Part shown: positions 36,255 through 46,479 of the stretch, piece by piece
Position numbering within the stretch: the stretch's first letter is position 1
How the letters are laid out: each line of letters starts with the position of its first letter
Assembly (NCBI RefSeq): GCF_020911885.1
Contig: NZ_CP087132.1
Location: forward strand, 1,054,001 to 1,118,000
Direction: 5' to 3'
Origin: Flavobacterium acetivorans
Lineage (GTDB): Bacteria > Bacteroidota > Bacteroidia > Flavobacteriales > Flavobacteriaceae
DNA: 64,000 bases
Notes under the pieces: model-generated
The model's input: only the letters and a program-made list of their open reading frames with translations
What the model was told of the DNA's origin: nothing
The model's database searches: none
Made by a program: the position numbers and the translations under genes

Positions 36255-39086
36255 ATGAGAATTTATTTGCTTTTTTTGTCTTTATTTTTTTGTAGCATAA
36301 GTTTTGCTCAGAGTTCGATTTCGGGTTCGGTTGTAGATAGTGGCAATCAGGCTGTTTTTGGTGCCAATATTAAAATTGTTGGAGTTGCTGCCGCTTCTGC
36401 GGTAACGGACGCTGACGGAAAGTTTACTTTGGCTTCCTCGGTGAAGCCACCTTTTGTTGTTGAAATTTCATGTGTTGGTTTTGTTTCGAAGAAAATCAAT
36501 ATTACGGCCAGTAATCAAAAAGTCAATATTGTTCTAAGCGATGAGGAGACACTGCTTAATGAAATAGTGGTTTCGGCTTCAAGAACGCCCGAGCGAGTTT
36601 TAGAATCTCCTGTTACTATTGAGCGAATGGGAATTGCTGATATCAAAAAAAATGCTTCTCCAAGTTTTTATGATGGGTTAGAAAATTTGAAAGAGGTTCA
36701 AATGAATACTAGTAGTTTGTCTTTTAAATCGATCAATACTCGTGGTTTTGCAACGGTAGCCAATACGCGTTTTATGCAATTGGTAGACGGGATGGATAAC
36801 TCCTCTCCGTTGTTGAATTTTGTGTTGGGAAATATGATTGGTATTTCTGAAATTGATGTTCAAAGTGTGGAGTTGTTGCCAGGGGCATCTTCTGCTCTGT
36901 ACGGAGCGAATGCTTTCAATGGTATTTTATTTATGAATAGTAAAAGCCCGTTTACCAGTCAGGGTATAACTGCTTATGCTAAGTTTGGTCAGACAAGTCA
37001 AAAAGCAGCGGGTAATAATGAGTATTATGATTATGGTGTAAGAATGGCGCATGCTTTTAGTCCAAAATTAGCAGGAAAAGTCAATTTTACTTATATGAGA
37101 GGGACAGATTGGTATGCGACAAATTATGATGATAAAACGAATCCAGGTGCGGATAGAAGTCATGTTAATTATGATGGGATTAATGTTTATGGAGATGAAG
37201 TTTCTACAAATTTAAATGCAGTTGCTGATGGCTTGTTAGCTGCTGGTGCGATAACGCCATCTCAGTTTGCTGCTTTTGATGCGATTCTTCCTAATTATAA
37301 TGTAAGTAGAACAGGTTACAATGAAACGGACCTTACAGATAATAAAGCCAGTAATACTAAAATTGATTTTTCCCTTCATTATAGACCTTTCGGTAGTGAA
37401 AATCTGGAAGTGATTTGGCAGAGTAAATTTGGTTTTGGAAATGCTGTTTACCAAGGGGCAAACAGATATTATCTGAATAACTTTTTTATGCAACAACATA
37501 AATTAGAAATAAAAGGTAAAAACTTTTTTCTAAGAGGTTATACTACTAACGAAGATGGAGGGGATTCCTACGACATGCTTTTTACGGGAATTAATGTAAA
37601 TAGAAAGTGGAAGGACGATAAAACATGGTTTGGACAATATGCAGCTGCATTTGTTGGTGCAACTTTAGTTGGTCAAACTCCTGAAAACGCCCATATGATT
37701 GCAAGGAGTACGGCTGAATCAGGCAGGTTTTTACCTGGTACGCCTGAGTTTAAAGCGGCGTTTAATGAAGTAATTGCTGGGGAAAGCGTACTTACGGGTT
37801 CAAAATTGGTAGATAATTCGAAGATATACCATTCAGATGCGAATTATAATTTTAAAGATATTATAAAATTTGCCGAGATTCAACTGGGTGGGTCTTACAG
37901 ACAATATCAACTGAATTCTTATGGTAGAATTTATACCGATGCCGATGGGCCGATATACTACAATGAATATGGAGCTTATACGCAGTTGACTAAGAAATTT
38001 ATAGACGATAGATTGAAGTTTACAGGGTCTATTCGCTATGATAAGTCTAAAAATTTCGATGGTAATGTTTCTCCAAGAGTTTCTTTGGTGTATTCGGGAG
38101 GTCAGAGTAGAAGACATAATTTCAGAGGATCTTTTCAGACCGGTTTTAGAAATCCATCTACGCAGGATCAATACATAGGATTTAATGTAGGAAGTGCAAT
38201 ATTGCTTGGTTCGGCTCCAGATAACTTGGCGAGATACAGTGAGACATTGACAGTGTCTACTCCCGAAGGGCAATTTTTTGCAGGTGGTTCATCAGTGGTG
38301 ATGACAGGACTAAATGCATACAACAACTCATATACGGCGTCTTCTGTAGGTGCTCTTACAGCAACTGGAAATCCGGGGTTGTTGAAGAAAACTAATGTGG
38401 ACTATGTAAAGCCTGAACGAGTAAAAGCGTTCGAATTAGGGTATCGTTCATTTATAAGTAATTTTTCTGTTGATATAAATGGGTATTATAATATTTACAA
38501 TGATTTTATTGGTAATTTGAATGTTGTGGCCCCATTTTATGGTACTGCACAAGATGCGCCAAATCCACTTTTAGGCCCTACAGATCCGGGAGCTCAGTCA
38601 GTACATGCATTGCAAAAAGGGAATTATAGAGCTTATCAATTGTATACAAATACAGATGTAGAGATTGAGTCACTTGGTTTTGGATTGGGTCTTTCTAGAA
38701 AAGTATATAGAGATTTTGAAGTGGGTGTGAATTATAACTATGCTGAATTCAAGTTTGATCAAGCTAAAGATCCTAGTTTTGAAGCTGGTTTCAATACGCC
38801 AAAACATAGGGTGAAGGCATCATTTGGGAATGAAAAATTGTTTAAAAACTTCGGGTTTAACCTAAGCGGAAGATGGAATAGTGAGTATTTATGGCAATCT
38901 ACAATGGTTGATGGAATGATTGATGCAGCTACAGTAATTGATGCTCAAATTAATTACAATATTCCAAAACTGAAATCAACATTAAAAATTGGTGCGGCAA
39001 ATATTGGAGGTAAAGAGTATACTCAGGTGTTGGGTGCAGGTTTGATAGGACAGCAGTATTTTGCTTCTTGGACAATCAACCCGTAA
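36255..39086 (+). CDS. TonB-dependent receptor with carboxypeptidase-like N-terminal domain
   Basis: A 943-residue outer-membrane transporter. After a signal peptide (ends in SISFAQ) comes a CarboxypepD regulatory-like domain (about 20-100, SISGSVVDSGNQAVFGANI). A plug follows (EIVVSASRTPERVLESPVTI, then VELLPGASSALYGANAFNGI), then a long beta-barrel to the C-terminus. ATG 36255 is chosen because it starts the signal peptide; the earlier in-frame ATG gives a non-signal extension. No SusD partner follows; instead an SGNH lipoprotein gene starts 32 bp later, suggesting a two-gene uptake unit for an esterified or acylated substrate. Confidence 0.93.
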   Translation: MRIYLLFLSLFFCSISFAQSSISGSVVDSGNQAVFGANIKIVGVAAASAVTDADGKFTLASSVKPPFVVEISCVGFVSKKINITASNQKVNIVLSDEETLLNEIVVSASRTPERVLESPVTIERMGIADIKKNASPSFYDGLENLKEVQMNTSSLSFKSINTRGFATVANTRFMQLVDGMDNSSPLLNFVLGNMIGISEIDVQSVELLPGASSALYGANAFNGILFMNSKSPFTSQGITAYAKFGQTSQKAAGNNEYYDYGVRMAHAFSPKLAGKVNFTYMRGTDWYATNYDDKTNPGADRSHVNYDGINVYGDEVSTNLNAVADGLLAAGAITPSQFAAFDAILPNYNVSRTGYNETDLTDNKASNTKIDFSLHYRPFGSENLEVIWQSKFGFGNAVYQGANRYYLNNFFMQQHKLEIKGKNFFLRGYTTNEDGGDSYDMLFTGINVNRKWKDDKTWFGQYAAAFVGATLVGQTPENAHMIARSTAESGRFLPGTPEFKAAFNEVIAGESVLTGSKLVDNSKIYHSDANYNFKDIIKFAEIQLGGSYRQYQLNSYGRIYTDADGPIYYNEYGAYTQLTKKFIDDRLKFTGSIRYDKSKNFDGNVSPRVSLVYSGGQSRRHNFRGSFQTGFRNPSTQDQYIGFNVGSAILLGSAPDNLARYSETLTVSTPEGQFFAGGSSVVMTGLNAYNNSYTASSVGALTATGNPGLLKKTNVDYVKPERVKAFELGYRSFISNFSVDINGYYNIYNDFIGNLNVVAPFYGTAQDAPNPLLGPTDPGAQSVHALQKGNYRAYQLYTNTDVEIESLGFGLGLSRKVYRDFEVGVNYNYAEFKFDQAKDPSFEAGFNTPKHRVKASFGNEKLFKNFGFNLSGRWNSEYLWQSTMVDGMIDAATVIDAQINYNIPKLKSTLKIGAANIGGKEYTQVLGAGLIGQQYFASWTINP

Positions 39087-39118
39087 TTTATTTATTAGTA
39101 ACATATAATATTAACAAT

Positions 39119-40642
39119 ATGATAAAAAATATCAAATGGTTACTTTTGGTTTCTTTGACCTTTGTAGCTTGTAATAATGATGATGAAGTTGTAGTAGTGT
39201 CTAATTCATCCGATGGATTGCCTTTAACTTCTGGATCTGCAAATTTTTCTAAATACGTGGCATTAGGAGATTCCTTTGCTGCAGGTTATAGTGATGGTGC
39301 TTTATTCAAGAAAGGGCAAGAAGGGGCGTATCCTAGTGTTGTAGCGCAGCAATTTGCATTAGTTGGCGGAGGGACTTTTACGACTCCATTTATGGCTGAT
39401 AATATTGGAGGCTTTTTGTTTATGGGTAATGTGGCGGCTTCTCCACGATTGTACTTTAATGGAGTTGGGCCAGTCCCGGTTTCAGGAACGCCAACAACTG
39501 AAATAACGACTCGCTTAACGGGTTCTTTTAATAATATGGGACTGCCGGGGGCTAAGAGTTTTCATCTTGTTACTCCGGGCTATGGAACTTTAAATCCCTA
39601 TTTTGGACGATTTGCTTCTAGTTCTAGCGCTACAGTTTTGGCTGATGCAGCTAATCAGGATGCGACTTTCTTTTCTTTATGGATAGGGGGTAATGATGTG
39701 TTGACTTATGCTACGTCTGGTGGTATTGGGGTGAATCGTACTGGAAACACTAATCCGGCTACATATGGTACTAATGATATAACAGATCCTAATGTTTTTG
39801 CAGGTGCTTTTACTTCATTGGTTACAAATCTTACAGCTAAAGGAGCGAAAGGGGTTGTGGCTAATTTGCCTTATATAAATACATTGCCTTATTTTACGAC
39901 TGTTCCTACAAGTCCTTTGTCGCCTGCGGCTTTGGGTGGTGCAGTAGGTGTTGCTCAGATTAATGGTTTGTATACTCTTTTAAGAACGGCTTTGGGTTCT
40001 GCTGATGCGGGAAGAATAGGTTTGCTTTCGGCAGCTGCAGCTAACCCTTTATTAATAAAAGATGAGAGTTTAGTTGATAAGGCTCCTCAAATGATTCCTG
40101 TCTTAACAGGGTATTTTACTCAACAGGGGGATCCTAATGCGGCTACAAATGCGGCGATATTTGCTTCTATTTTTGGGCAGGCTAGACAAGCTACTGCGGG
40201 CGATTATGTGTTGCTGACAACAAGTAGTGTTATAGGTTCTACAGTTCCGGGTGCGCCTTCAACAATCAATAAATTTGGAATTACCTACCCTTTGCAAGAT
40301 GGTCATGTTTTAACTGCTGACGAAACGATGCAAGTTAAAACAGCTACAGATGCTTATAATGGGACTATTAAAGCTGTTGCTGATAGTAAAGGATTAGCAT
40401 TTGTAGATACTAAAGCAATTATGGATAAATTGATAAACGGAGGAATCGCTTCAAATGGTTTTACGGTCACTAATGTTTTTGTAACGGGTGGCGGGTTTTC
40501 TTTGGATGGAGTTCATCCTAGTCCAAGAGGATATGCTTTAATTGCTAATAAATTTATTGAAGCAATTAATATGACTTATGGATCAAATTTAAAAGGAGTT
40601 GATTTAGGGAATTATAGAATATTATTTCCAAGTTCACTTTAA
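39119..40642 (+). CDS. SGNH/GDSL-hydrolase lipoprotein
   Basis: A 507-residue lipoprotein: the signal ends in LTFVAC with the lipidated Cys at position 18, followed by an acidic DDE stretch as in surface-exported lipoproteins. The SGNH hydrolase signatures are complete: YVALGDSFAAGYSDG (Ser52), FFSLWIGGNDVLTYA (Asn of block III) and SLDGVHPSPRGYALIA (Asp/His of block V). A large insertion sits between blocks I and III. It should act as an esterase or deacylase at the cell surface, next to its TonB receptor partner. Start at ATG 39119; earlier codons are not signal-like. A terminator follows. Confidence 0.9.
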   Translation: MIKNIKWLLLVSLTFVACNNDDEVVVVSNSSDGLPLTSGSANFSKYVALGDSFAAGYSDGALFKKGQEGAYPSVVAQQFALVGGGTFTTPFMADNIGGFLFMGNVAASPRLYFNGVGPVPVSGTPTTEITTRLTGSFNNMGLPGAKSFHLVTPGYGTLNPYFGRFASSSSATVLADAANQDATFFSLWIGGNDVLTYATSGGIGVNRTGNTNPATYGTNDITDPNVFAGAFTSLVTNLTAKGAKGVVANLPYINTLPYFTTVPTSPLSPAALGGAVGVAQINGLYTLLRTALGSADAGRIGLLSAAAANPLLIKDESLVDKAPQMIPVLTGYFTQQGDPNAATNAAIFASIFGQARQATAGDYVLLTTSSVIGSTVPGAPSTINKFGITYPLQDGHVLTADETMQVKTATDAYNGTIKAVADSKGLAFVDTKAIMDKLINGGIASNGFTVTNVFVTGGGFSLDGVHPSPRGYALIANKFIEAINMTYGSNLKGVDLGNYRILFPSSL

Positions 40643-40665
40643 TTTAAAGGTCTTGTTGTATGTGA

Positions 40666-40706
40666 CAAAAACCGTTCGGCTAGAGTCGAATGGTTTTTGT
40701 TTTTTT
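40666..40706 (+). terminator. Terminator after the SGNH lipoprotein gene
   Basis: CAAAAACCGTTCG / CGAATGGTTTTT stem with an 8-nt loop and a following T-rich run. Confidence 0.85.
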
Positions 40707-40778
40707 AGCCGATTTCTTGGGCTTAGTTTGGGTTTTTGAGTAATACTTCAATTTTTCATTTATTTTATATAAAAATTA

Positions 40779-40808
40779 TTGATTTTTTATTTTTAAAAAT
40801 TATCTTTG
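40779..40808 (+). promoter_or_regulatory. Predicted atpD promoter
   Basis: TTG at 40779-40781, a 19-nt spacer and TATCTTTG at 40801-40808 give an ideal flavobacterial promoter. The leader to the ATG is about 85 nt. Confidence 0.7.
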
Positions 40809-40889
40809 CACTCTGAAAAAAGCATCTAATCGATATGTTTCGATTGATTTTATTTCATAAACCTAAATAGCTATTTAATAAATACATAA

Positions 40890-42404
<1,515 letters not shown>

Positions 42405-42412
42405 TAATTATA

Positions 42413-42456
42413 AGTTATGAGTTATGAGTTTTTAATGTAAAACTCATAACTCATAA
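42413..42456. repeat. Inverted-repeat spacer between atpD and atpC
   Basis: AGTTATGAGTTATGAGTTTT at 42413-42432 faces its near-perfect complement AAAACTCATAACTCATAA at 42439-42456, and another AACTCATAAC word directly precedes the atpC ATG. It could form a hairpin in the atpDC mRNA. Similar words occur inside bioF at 43285-43310. Confidence 0.65.
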
Positions 42457-42472
42457 TTCAAAACTCATAACT

Positions 42473-42754
42473 ATGTTATTAGAAATAGTATCACCAGAAG
42501 CATCTTTGTTCAAAGGAGAAATAACATCTGTATCTGTACCTGGAGTTGATGGAGCTTTTCAAATTTTGAATAATCACGCGCCTATAGTTTCATTACTACA
42601 AAAAGGAATTGTGAGCATAACCGCTCCAAGTTTTAAGTTCAGTAAAGAAACAGCAGCTTTGTTCTCGAAAGTAAACGATCAGAACTATACTCTAGCTATT
42701 TCTTCAGGAACTATTGAAATGAAAGACAATAAAGTAATTGTTTTAGCTGATTAA
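42473..42754 (+). CDS. atpC: ATP synthase F1 subunit epsilon (short form)
   Basis: A 93-residue protein containing only the beta-sandwich domain of epsilon (LLEIVSPEASLFKGEITSVS, DGAFQILNNHAPIVSLLQKG). The C-terminal helical hairpin that inhibits F1 in E. coli is absent. This short form is normal for Bacteroidota, so autoinhibition by the extended C-terminus is not expected. It follows atpD after the inverted-repeat spacer and ends before a terminator. Confidence 0.95.
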   Translation: MLLEIVSPEASLFKGEITSVSVPGVDGAFQILNNHAPIVSLLQKGIVSITAPSFKFSKETAALFSKVNDQNYTLAISSGTIEMKDNKVIVLAD

Positions 42755-42775
42755 GGCAATTTGAATTTTATATAA

Positions 42776-42809
42776 AACGTCAAGCTTAGCTTGGCGTTTT
42801 TTTTTATTT
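42776..42809 (+). terminator. Terminator after atpC
   Basis: ACGTCAAGC / GCTTGGCGT stem (one T-G pair) with a 3-nt loop and a T9 run. It separates the atpDC unit from the biotin genes. A TATTTTTG box immediately after it (42805-42812) could start bioF transcription with almost no leader. Confidence 0.8.
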
Positions 42810-42816
42810 TTGTTTC

Positions 42817-43974
42817 ATGATAAATCTATCTACAACCCTTAAAGCAAAACTAGATACTAGGATTCAAAATAATGCTTTGCGCCAATTACCAGAGTATAAT
42901 AATTTAATCGATTTTGCATCGAATGATTATCTTGGTTTTTCGAAATCGGAAGCTATTTTTAATGAAACTCATCAGTATTTAGTAGCTAATTCGTATCTTC
43001 AAAATGGAGCCACAGGTTCACGGTTGCTTTCAGGAAATCATAGAGTATATCAAGTAGCGGAATCTTTTATTGCGCAATTCCATCAATCAGAATCGGCCTT
43101 GATATTTAATTCCGGTTATGATGCCAATGTTGGTTTTTTTGGGGCTGTACCGCAACGAAATGACGTTGTTTTGTTTGATGAACTCTGTCATGCCTCCATT
43201 CGAGACGGAATTAAAATGGGGAATGCTAAATCGTTTAAATTCAATCATAATGATTTTGAGAATTTAGAGAAATTAATTCTAAAGCAACTTATAACTCAGA
43301 ACTCACAACTTAAAAACATTTACATTGTTACCGAAAGTGTTTTCTCTATGGATGGGGATACGCCAAATTTAGAAGAACTTGTTGGTTTGGCTGATAAACA
43401 CAATTGTTATTTAGTCATTGATGAAGCACATGCTTTAGGTGTTTTTGGTGAGAAGGGAGAAGGATTGGTTCAAATGTTAGGTTTACAAGCCCGCGTTTTT
43501 GCCAGAATCATGACTTTTGGAAAAGGATTGGGTTGTCATGGTGCTGCGATATTGGGAAGTCAAGAATTAAAACAATATTTGGTCAATTTTGCCCGAAGTT
43601 TTATTTATACTACAGGGCTTTCTCCACATTCGGTAGCGACAATCTTGATTGCTTATCAATATTTAGAAAGCGATAAAAAGAATGTTGAATCGCTTTGTGA
43701 AAACATCATTCATTTCAATCAGCAAAAGAATTTATTGGGATTAAAACCAATTTTTATTCGAAGTAAATCGGCGATACAAAGTGCGATTATTCCAGGAAAC
43801 GAAAAAGTAAAAAGTATAGCGTTTCAGCTACAAGAGAAAGGGTTTGACGTAAAAGCTATTCTTTCGCCCACAGTTCCCGAAGGTCAGGAACGATTGCGTT
43901 TTTGTTTGCATAGTTTTAATTCGAAACAAGAAATCGAAGAAGTCTTAGCTTTGTTGAGTACTTTTGTATTTTAG
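42817..43974 (+). CDS. bioF: 8-amino-7-oxononanoate synthase
   Basis: A 385-residue PLP enzyme joining pimeloyl-ACP and alanine in biotin synthesis. Motifs present: NDYLGFSKSEA, NGATGSRLLSGNHRVYQ, ESVFSMDGDTPNLEEL, LVIDEAHALGVFG and the PLP-lysine segment IMTFGKGLGCHGAAILG. Residues about 155-165 (LKQLITQNSQLKN) are encoded by a stretch that resembles the intergenic ACTCATAACTC repeat and probably represent a small insertion in a surface loop. It is the first gene of the biotin cluster. Confidence 0.95.
   Translation: MINLSTTLKAKLDTRIQNNALRQLPEYNNLIDFASNDYLGFSKSEAIFNETHQYLVANSYLQNGATGSRLLSGNHRVYQVAESFIAQFHQSESALIFNSGYDANVGFFGAVPQRNDVVLFDELCHASIRDGIKMGNAKSFKFNHNDFENLEKLILKQLITQNSQLKNIYIVTESVFSMDGDTPNLEELVGLADKHNCYLVIDEAHALGVFGEKGEGLVQMLGLQARVFARIMTFGKGLGCHGAAILGSQELKQYLVNFARSFIYTTGLSPHSVATILIAYQYLESDKKNVESLCENIIHFNQQKNLLGLKPIFIRSKSAIQSAIIPGNEKVKSIAFQLQEKGFDVKAILSPTVPEGQERLRFCLHSFNSKQEIEEVLALLSTFVF
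43285..43310. repeat. Repeat-like stretch inside bioF
   Basis: CAACTTATAACTCAGAACTC followed by ACAACT shares its wording with the atpD-atpC spacer repeat (AACTCATAACTC words). It is in frame and translates to QLITQNSQL within bioF. Confidence 0.45.
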
Positions 43975-44013
43975 CCCACTGATTAAACGGATTTTACTGA
44001 TTAACACAGATTA
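43974..44013. repeat. Left flanking repeat of the GxxExxY gene
   Basis: GCCCACTGATTAAACGG, then ATTTTACTGATTAACACAG, starting at the last base of bioF. Its reverse complement matches the word order of the right-hand repeat at 44409-44448, so the two form imperfect inverted repeats around the gene. Confidence 0.6.
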
Positions 44014-44016
44014 ATT

Positions 44017-44418
44017 ATGTCAAACTTGCTTCATAAAGGAATAACAGACTCTATTTTAAAGACTTATTATGATGTATATAATCAGTTGGGTTATGGTTTT
44101 CTGGAGAAAGTTTACCAAAATGCAATGTATTTTGAGTTAAAATCTTTGGGTTATAAAGTGGAAGCACAGAAACCGATAAAAGTCTATTTTAAAAATCAAT
44201 TAGTTGGTGAATATTATGCTGATTTATTGGTTGAAGACAAGGTGATAGTTGAACTCAAAGCTTGTGAATTGCTTATGAATGCTCACGTTGCACAAATAAT
44301 GAATTATCTTAAAGCGACTGAAATTGAAGTTGGCTTATTATTAAATTTTGGAGAAGATGCAGAATTCAAACGTATGATTTATACAAACGATAGAAAACAA
44401 AACAAAAAAAATCCGTGA
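44017..44418 (+). CDS. GxxExxY protein (PD-(D/E)XK-like)
   Basis: A 133-residue protein with the defining motif at G27-E30-Y33 (YGFLEKVYQNAM) and the nuclease-like core YYADLLVEDKVIVELKA, giving D69, E79 and K81 as in PD-(D/E)XK folds. Family members are widespread in Bacteroidota, often scattered in accessory or repeat DNA; their function is unknown. It interrupts bioF-bioD, lies between imperfect inverted repeats, and its stop codon is supplied by the right-hand repeat. It has no evident link to biotin, so insertion as a small mobile or passenger cassette is my inference. Confidence 0.88.
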   Translation: MSNLLHKGITDSILKTYYDVYNQLGYGFLEKVYQNAMYFELKSLGYKVEAQKPIKVYFKNQLVGEYYADLLVEDKVIVELKACELLMNAHVAQIMNYLKATEIEVGLLLNFGEDAEFKRMIYTNDRKQNKKNP

Positions 44419-44448
44419 TAATCTGTTAAATCAGTATTATCCGTGGGC
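44409..44448. repeat. Right flanking repeat of the GxxExxY gene
   Basis: AATCCGTGATAATCTGTTAA followed by ATCAGTATTATCCGTGGGC. It overlaps the last codons and TGA stop of the GxxExxY gene and is an inverted relative of 43974-44013 and a direct relative of 10182-10220. Confidence 0.6.
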
Positions 44449-44453
44449 TAACT

Positions 44454-45086
44454 ATGAAACTATTTATAACAGGAATATCTACCGATGTAGGCAAAACGAT
44501 CGCCTCAGCCATAATTGTCGAAGCTCTCGAAGCCGATTATTGGAAACCCATTCAAGCGGGCGATTTGGACAATTCTGATAGTCATAAAATCAAGAGTTAT
44601 ATTTCAAACGACAAAACCATTATTCACGAAAACAGCTATAAACTCAACACGCCAGCCAGTCCACATCTTGCCGCTGAATTGGACGGAATTACTATTGATT
44701 TAAAAAAAATAAAAGAACCCAATCCCGATAGCTATCGGGACAAAAACCATCTCGTTATTGAAGGTGCCGGAGGTATTTTTGTTCCAATAAATGAAAAGGA
44801 TTGCATTGTCGATTTGATTCAAAAGGATTATAAAGTAATTATTGTTTCTAGACATTATTTAGGAAGTATCAACCATACTTTGTTGACAATTGAAGCCTTA
44901 AAAAACAGGAAAATAAACATTGCAGGAATTATTTTTAGTGGCGAGGAAAACAAATCTTCTGAAAGTATAATTCAGAATAAAACTGGCGTCAAATGTATTG
45001 GAAGAATAGAACAAGAACCTTATTTTGATCAAAACGTTATTAGTGAATACGCTGATTTGTTTCGTGATAATTTATTAAATTTATAA
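44454..45086 (+). CDS. bioD: Dethiobiotin synthetase
   Basis: A 210-residue ATP-dependent carboxylase closing the ureido ring of dethiobiotin. P-loop FITGISTDVGKTIASAI, substrate segment YWKPIQAGDLDNSD and the conserved LVIEGAGGIFVPINEKDC are present. The segment just before the last motif, NPDSYRDK, is encoded by an 18-bp perfect palindrome (44723-44740) that looks like an inserted repeat; the frame is kept. Length is slightly below the E. coli enzyme, so the enzyme is probably functional. Confidence 0.95.
   Translation: MKLFITGISTDVGKTIASAIIVEALEADYWKPIQAGDLDNSDSHKIKSYISNDKTIIHENSYKLNTPASPHLAAELDGITIDLKKIKEPNPDSYRDKNHLVIEGAGGIFVPINEKDCIVDLIQKDYKVIIVSRHYLGSINHTLLTIEALKNRKINIAGIIFSGEENKSSESIIQNKTGVKCIGRIEQEPYFDQNVISEYADLFRDNLLNL
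44723..44740. repeat. 18-bp palindrome inside bioD
   Basis: TCCCGATAGCTATCGGGA, a perfect self-complementary sequence in frame within bioD. From memory, this word occurs repeatedly in intergenic DNA of Flavobacterium-type genomes. Confidence 0.7.
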
Positions 45087-45093
45087 AAAATAG

Positions 45094-45175
45094 AAAAAAG
45101 AAACAAGAAAAAAGAACGAAGAGAATAGATTGTTAGGTCTTTCATCTTGTTCTTTTTTCTTATATCTAAAAAATA
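45094..45175. repeat. Inverted-repeat spacer between bioD and bioA
   Basis: AGAAAAAAGAAACAAGAAAAAAGAAC at 45094-45117 approximately pairs with CATCTTGTTCTTTTTTCTTAT at 45144-45164, forming a possible purine/pyrimidine stem. It is another member of the class of intercistronic inverted-repeat spacers seen in this window. Confidence 0.5.
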
Positions 45176-45179
45176 AGAA

Positions 45180-46451
45180 ATGAACTTAATAGAAAAAGAC
45201 AGCCAATATCTTTGGCATCCTTATACGCAACACAAAACAGCCTCACTTCCTATTGCTATTACAAAAGGTGAAGGAGCTTTGCTTTGGGACGAAAACAACA
45301 AAGAATACATCGATGCTATTGCTTCTTGGTGGGTGAACCCATACGGACACAGTAATCAATTTATTGCCGATGCGATTTATAAACAGCTGACGACCTTAGA
45401 ACACGTTTTGTTCGGTGGATTTACACACGAACCGGCAGTAGTTTTAGCTGAGAAACTGATGGCAATTTTACCTGAAAATCAGCAGAAAATATTCTTTTCA
45501 GATAATGGTTCGACAGCGGTGGAAGTAGCTATAAAAGTAGCTTTGCAATATTTTTTCAATAAAGGAGAGAAACGAACCACCATTATTGCTTTCGAAAATG
45601 CTTTTCACGGTGATACTTTTGCGGCAATGGCCGCAAGCGGAATTTCTTTTTACACTCAGGCTTTTCAAGGCATGTTTATCGATGTGGTTCGTATTCCAGT
45701 TCCGGTAAAAGGACAGGAACAAGTGAGTTTTGAGGCTTTGAAAAAAGTGATTCAAGATCATAATTGTGCCGGTTTTATATTTGAACCTTTGGTTCAGGGA
45801 GCAGCCGGAATGGTGATGTACGAGCCAGAAGCATTGGATGAATTAATCAAGATTTGCCAAGAGAATCATGTAATTACCATTGCTGATGAAGTCATGACTG
45901 GTTTTGGTAAAACCGGAAAAACCTTTGCTATGGATTATGCAACACAAAAACCGGATATTATGTGTTTGTCTAAGGCATTGACAGGAGGAACGATTCCGAT
46001 GGCGATTACTACTTTTACTCAGGAAATATTCGAAGCTTTTTATGACGATGATATCAATAAAGCTTTGTTTCACGGTCATACTTTTACTGCCAATCCTACG
46101 GGTTGTGCCGCGGCTTTGGCGAGTTTAGAATTATTGCAAACTCCGGAAATGCAGTCGAATTTGGAAAGGGTAAACGCCAGTCATTTGGCTTTTCAAGAGC
46201 ATATCAAGACGCATCCTAAAGTCACCGCTACCCGTGTTTTGGGAGTTGTTTTTGCTTTAGAAATAAAAAAGGAAAGCGACGAGAGTTATTATGGAACTAT
46301 GCGTAATAAACTTTATAATTTCTTCATTGAAAACGGAGTGATTCTTCGTCCCGTTGGTAATATTGTCTATATTTTACCACCTTATATTATGACTAATGAG
46401 CAGTTGCAAAAAGTATATCAAGTGGTCGAAAATGCTTTAGAAATTGTATAA
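45180..46451 (+). CDS. bioA: Adenosylmethionine-8-amino-7-oxononanoate aminotransferase
   Basis: A 423-residue class III PLP aminotransferase converting KAPA to DAPA with SAM as amino donor. SQYLWHPYTQHKTA (the BioA-type N-terminus), AIASWWVNPYGHSN, FSDNGSTAVEVAIKVALQYF, ITIADEVMTGFGKTG and the PLP lysine in CLSKALTGGTIPMAIT are all present. It lies between bioD and the ketoacyl synthase gene in the same orientation. Confidence 0.97.
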   Translation: MNLIEKDSQYLWHPYTQHKTASLPIAITKGEGALLWDENNKEYIDAIASWWVNPYGHSNQFIADAIYKQLTTLEHVLFGGFTHEPAVVLAEKLMAILPENQQKIFFSDNGSTAVEVAIKVALQYFFNKGEKRTTIIAFENAFHGDTFAAMAASGISFYTQAFQGMFIDVVRIPVPVKGQEQVSFEALKKVIQDHNCAGFIFEPLVQGAAGMVMYEPEALDELIKICQENHVITIADEVMTGFGKTGKTFAMDYATQKPDIMCLSKALTGGTIPMAITTFTQEIFEAFYDDDINKALFHGHTFTANPTGCAAALASLELLQTPEMQSNLERVNASHLAFQEHIKTHPKVTATRVLGVVFALEIKKESDESYYGTMRNKLYNFFIENGVILRPVGNIVYILPPYIMTNEQLQKVYQVVENALEIV

Positions 46452-46479
46452 TTTTTTATTTATAAGCCGTAATTTTAGC

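Noticed and set aside
37833..38273. A 146-residue antisense ORF in the TonB receptor
   Set aside because: Arg/Ser/Ile-rich shadow with no plausible start region or neighbours.
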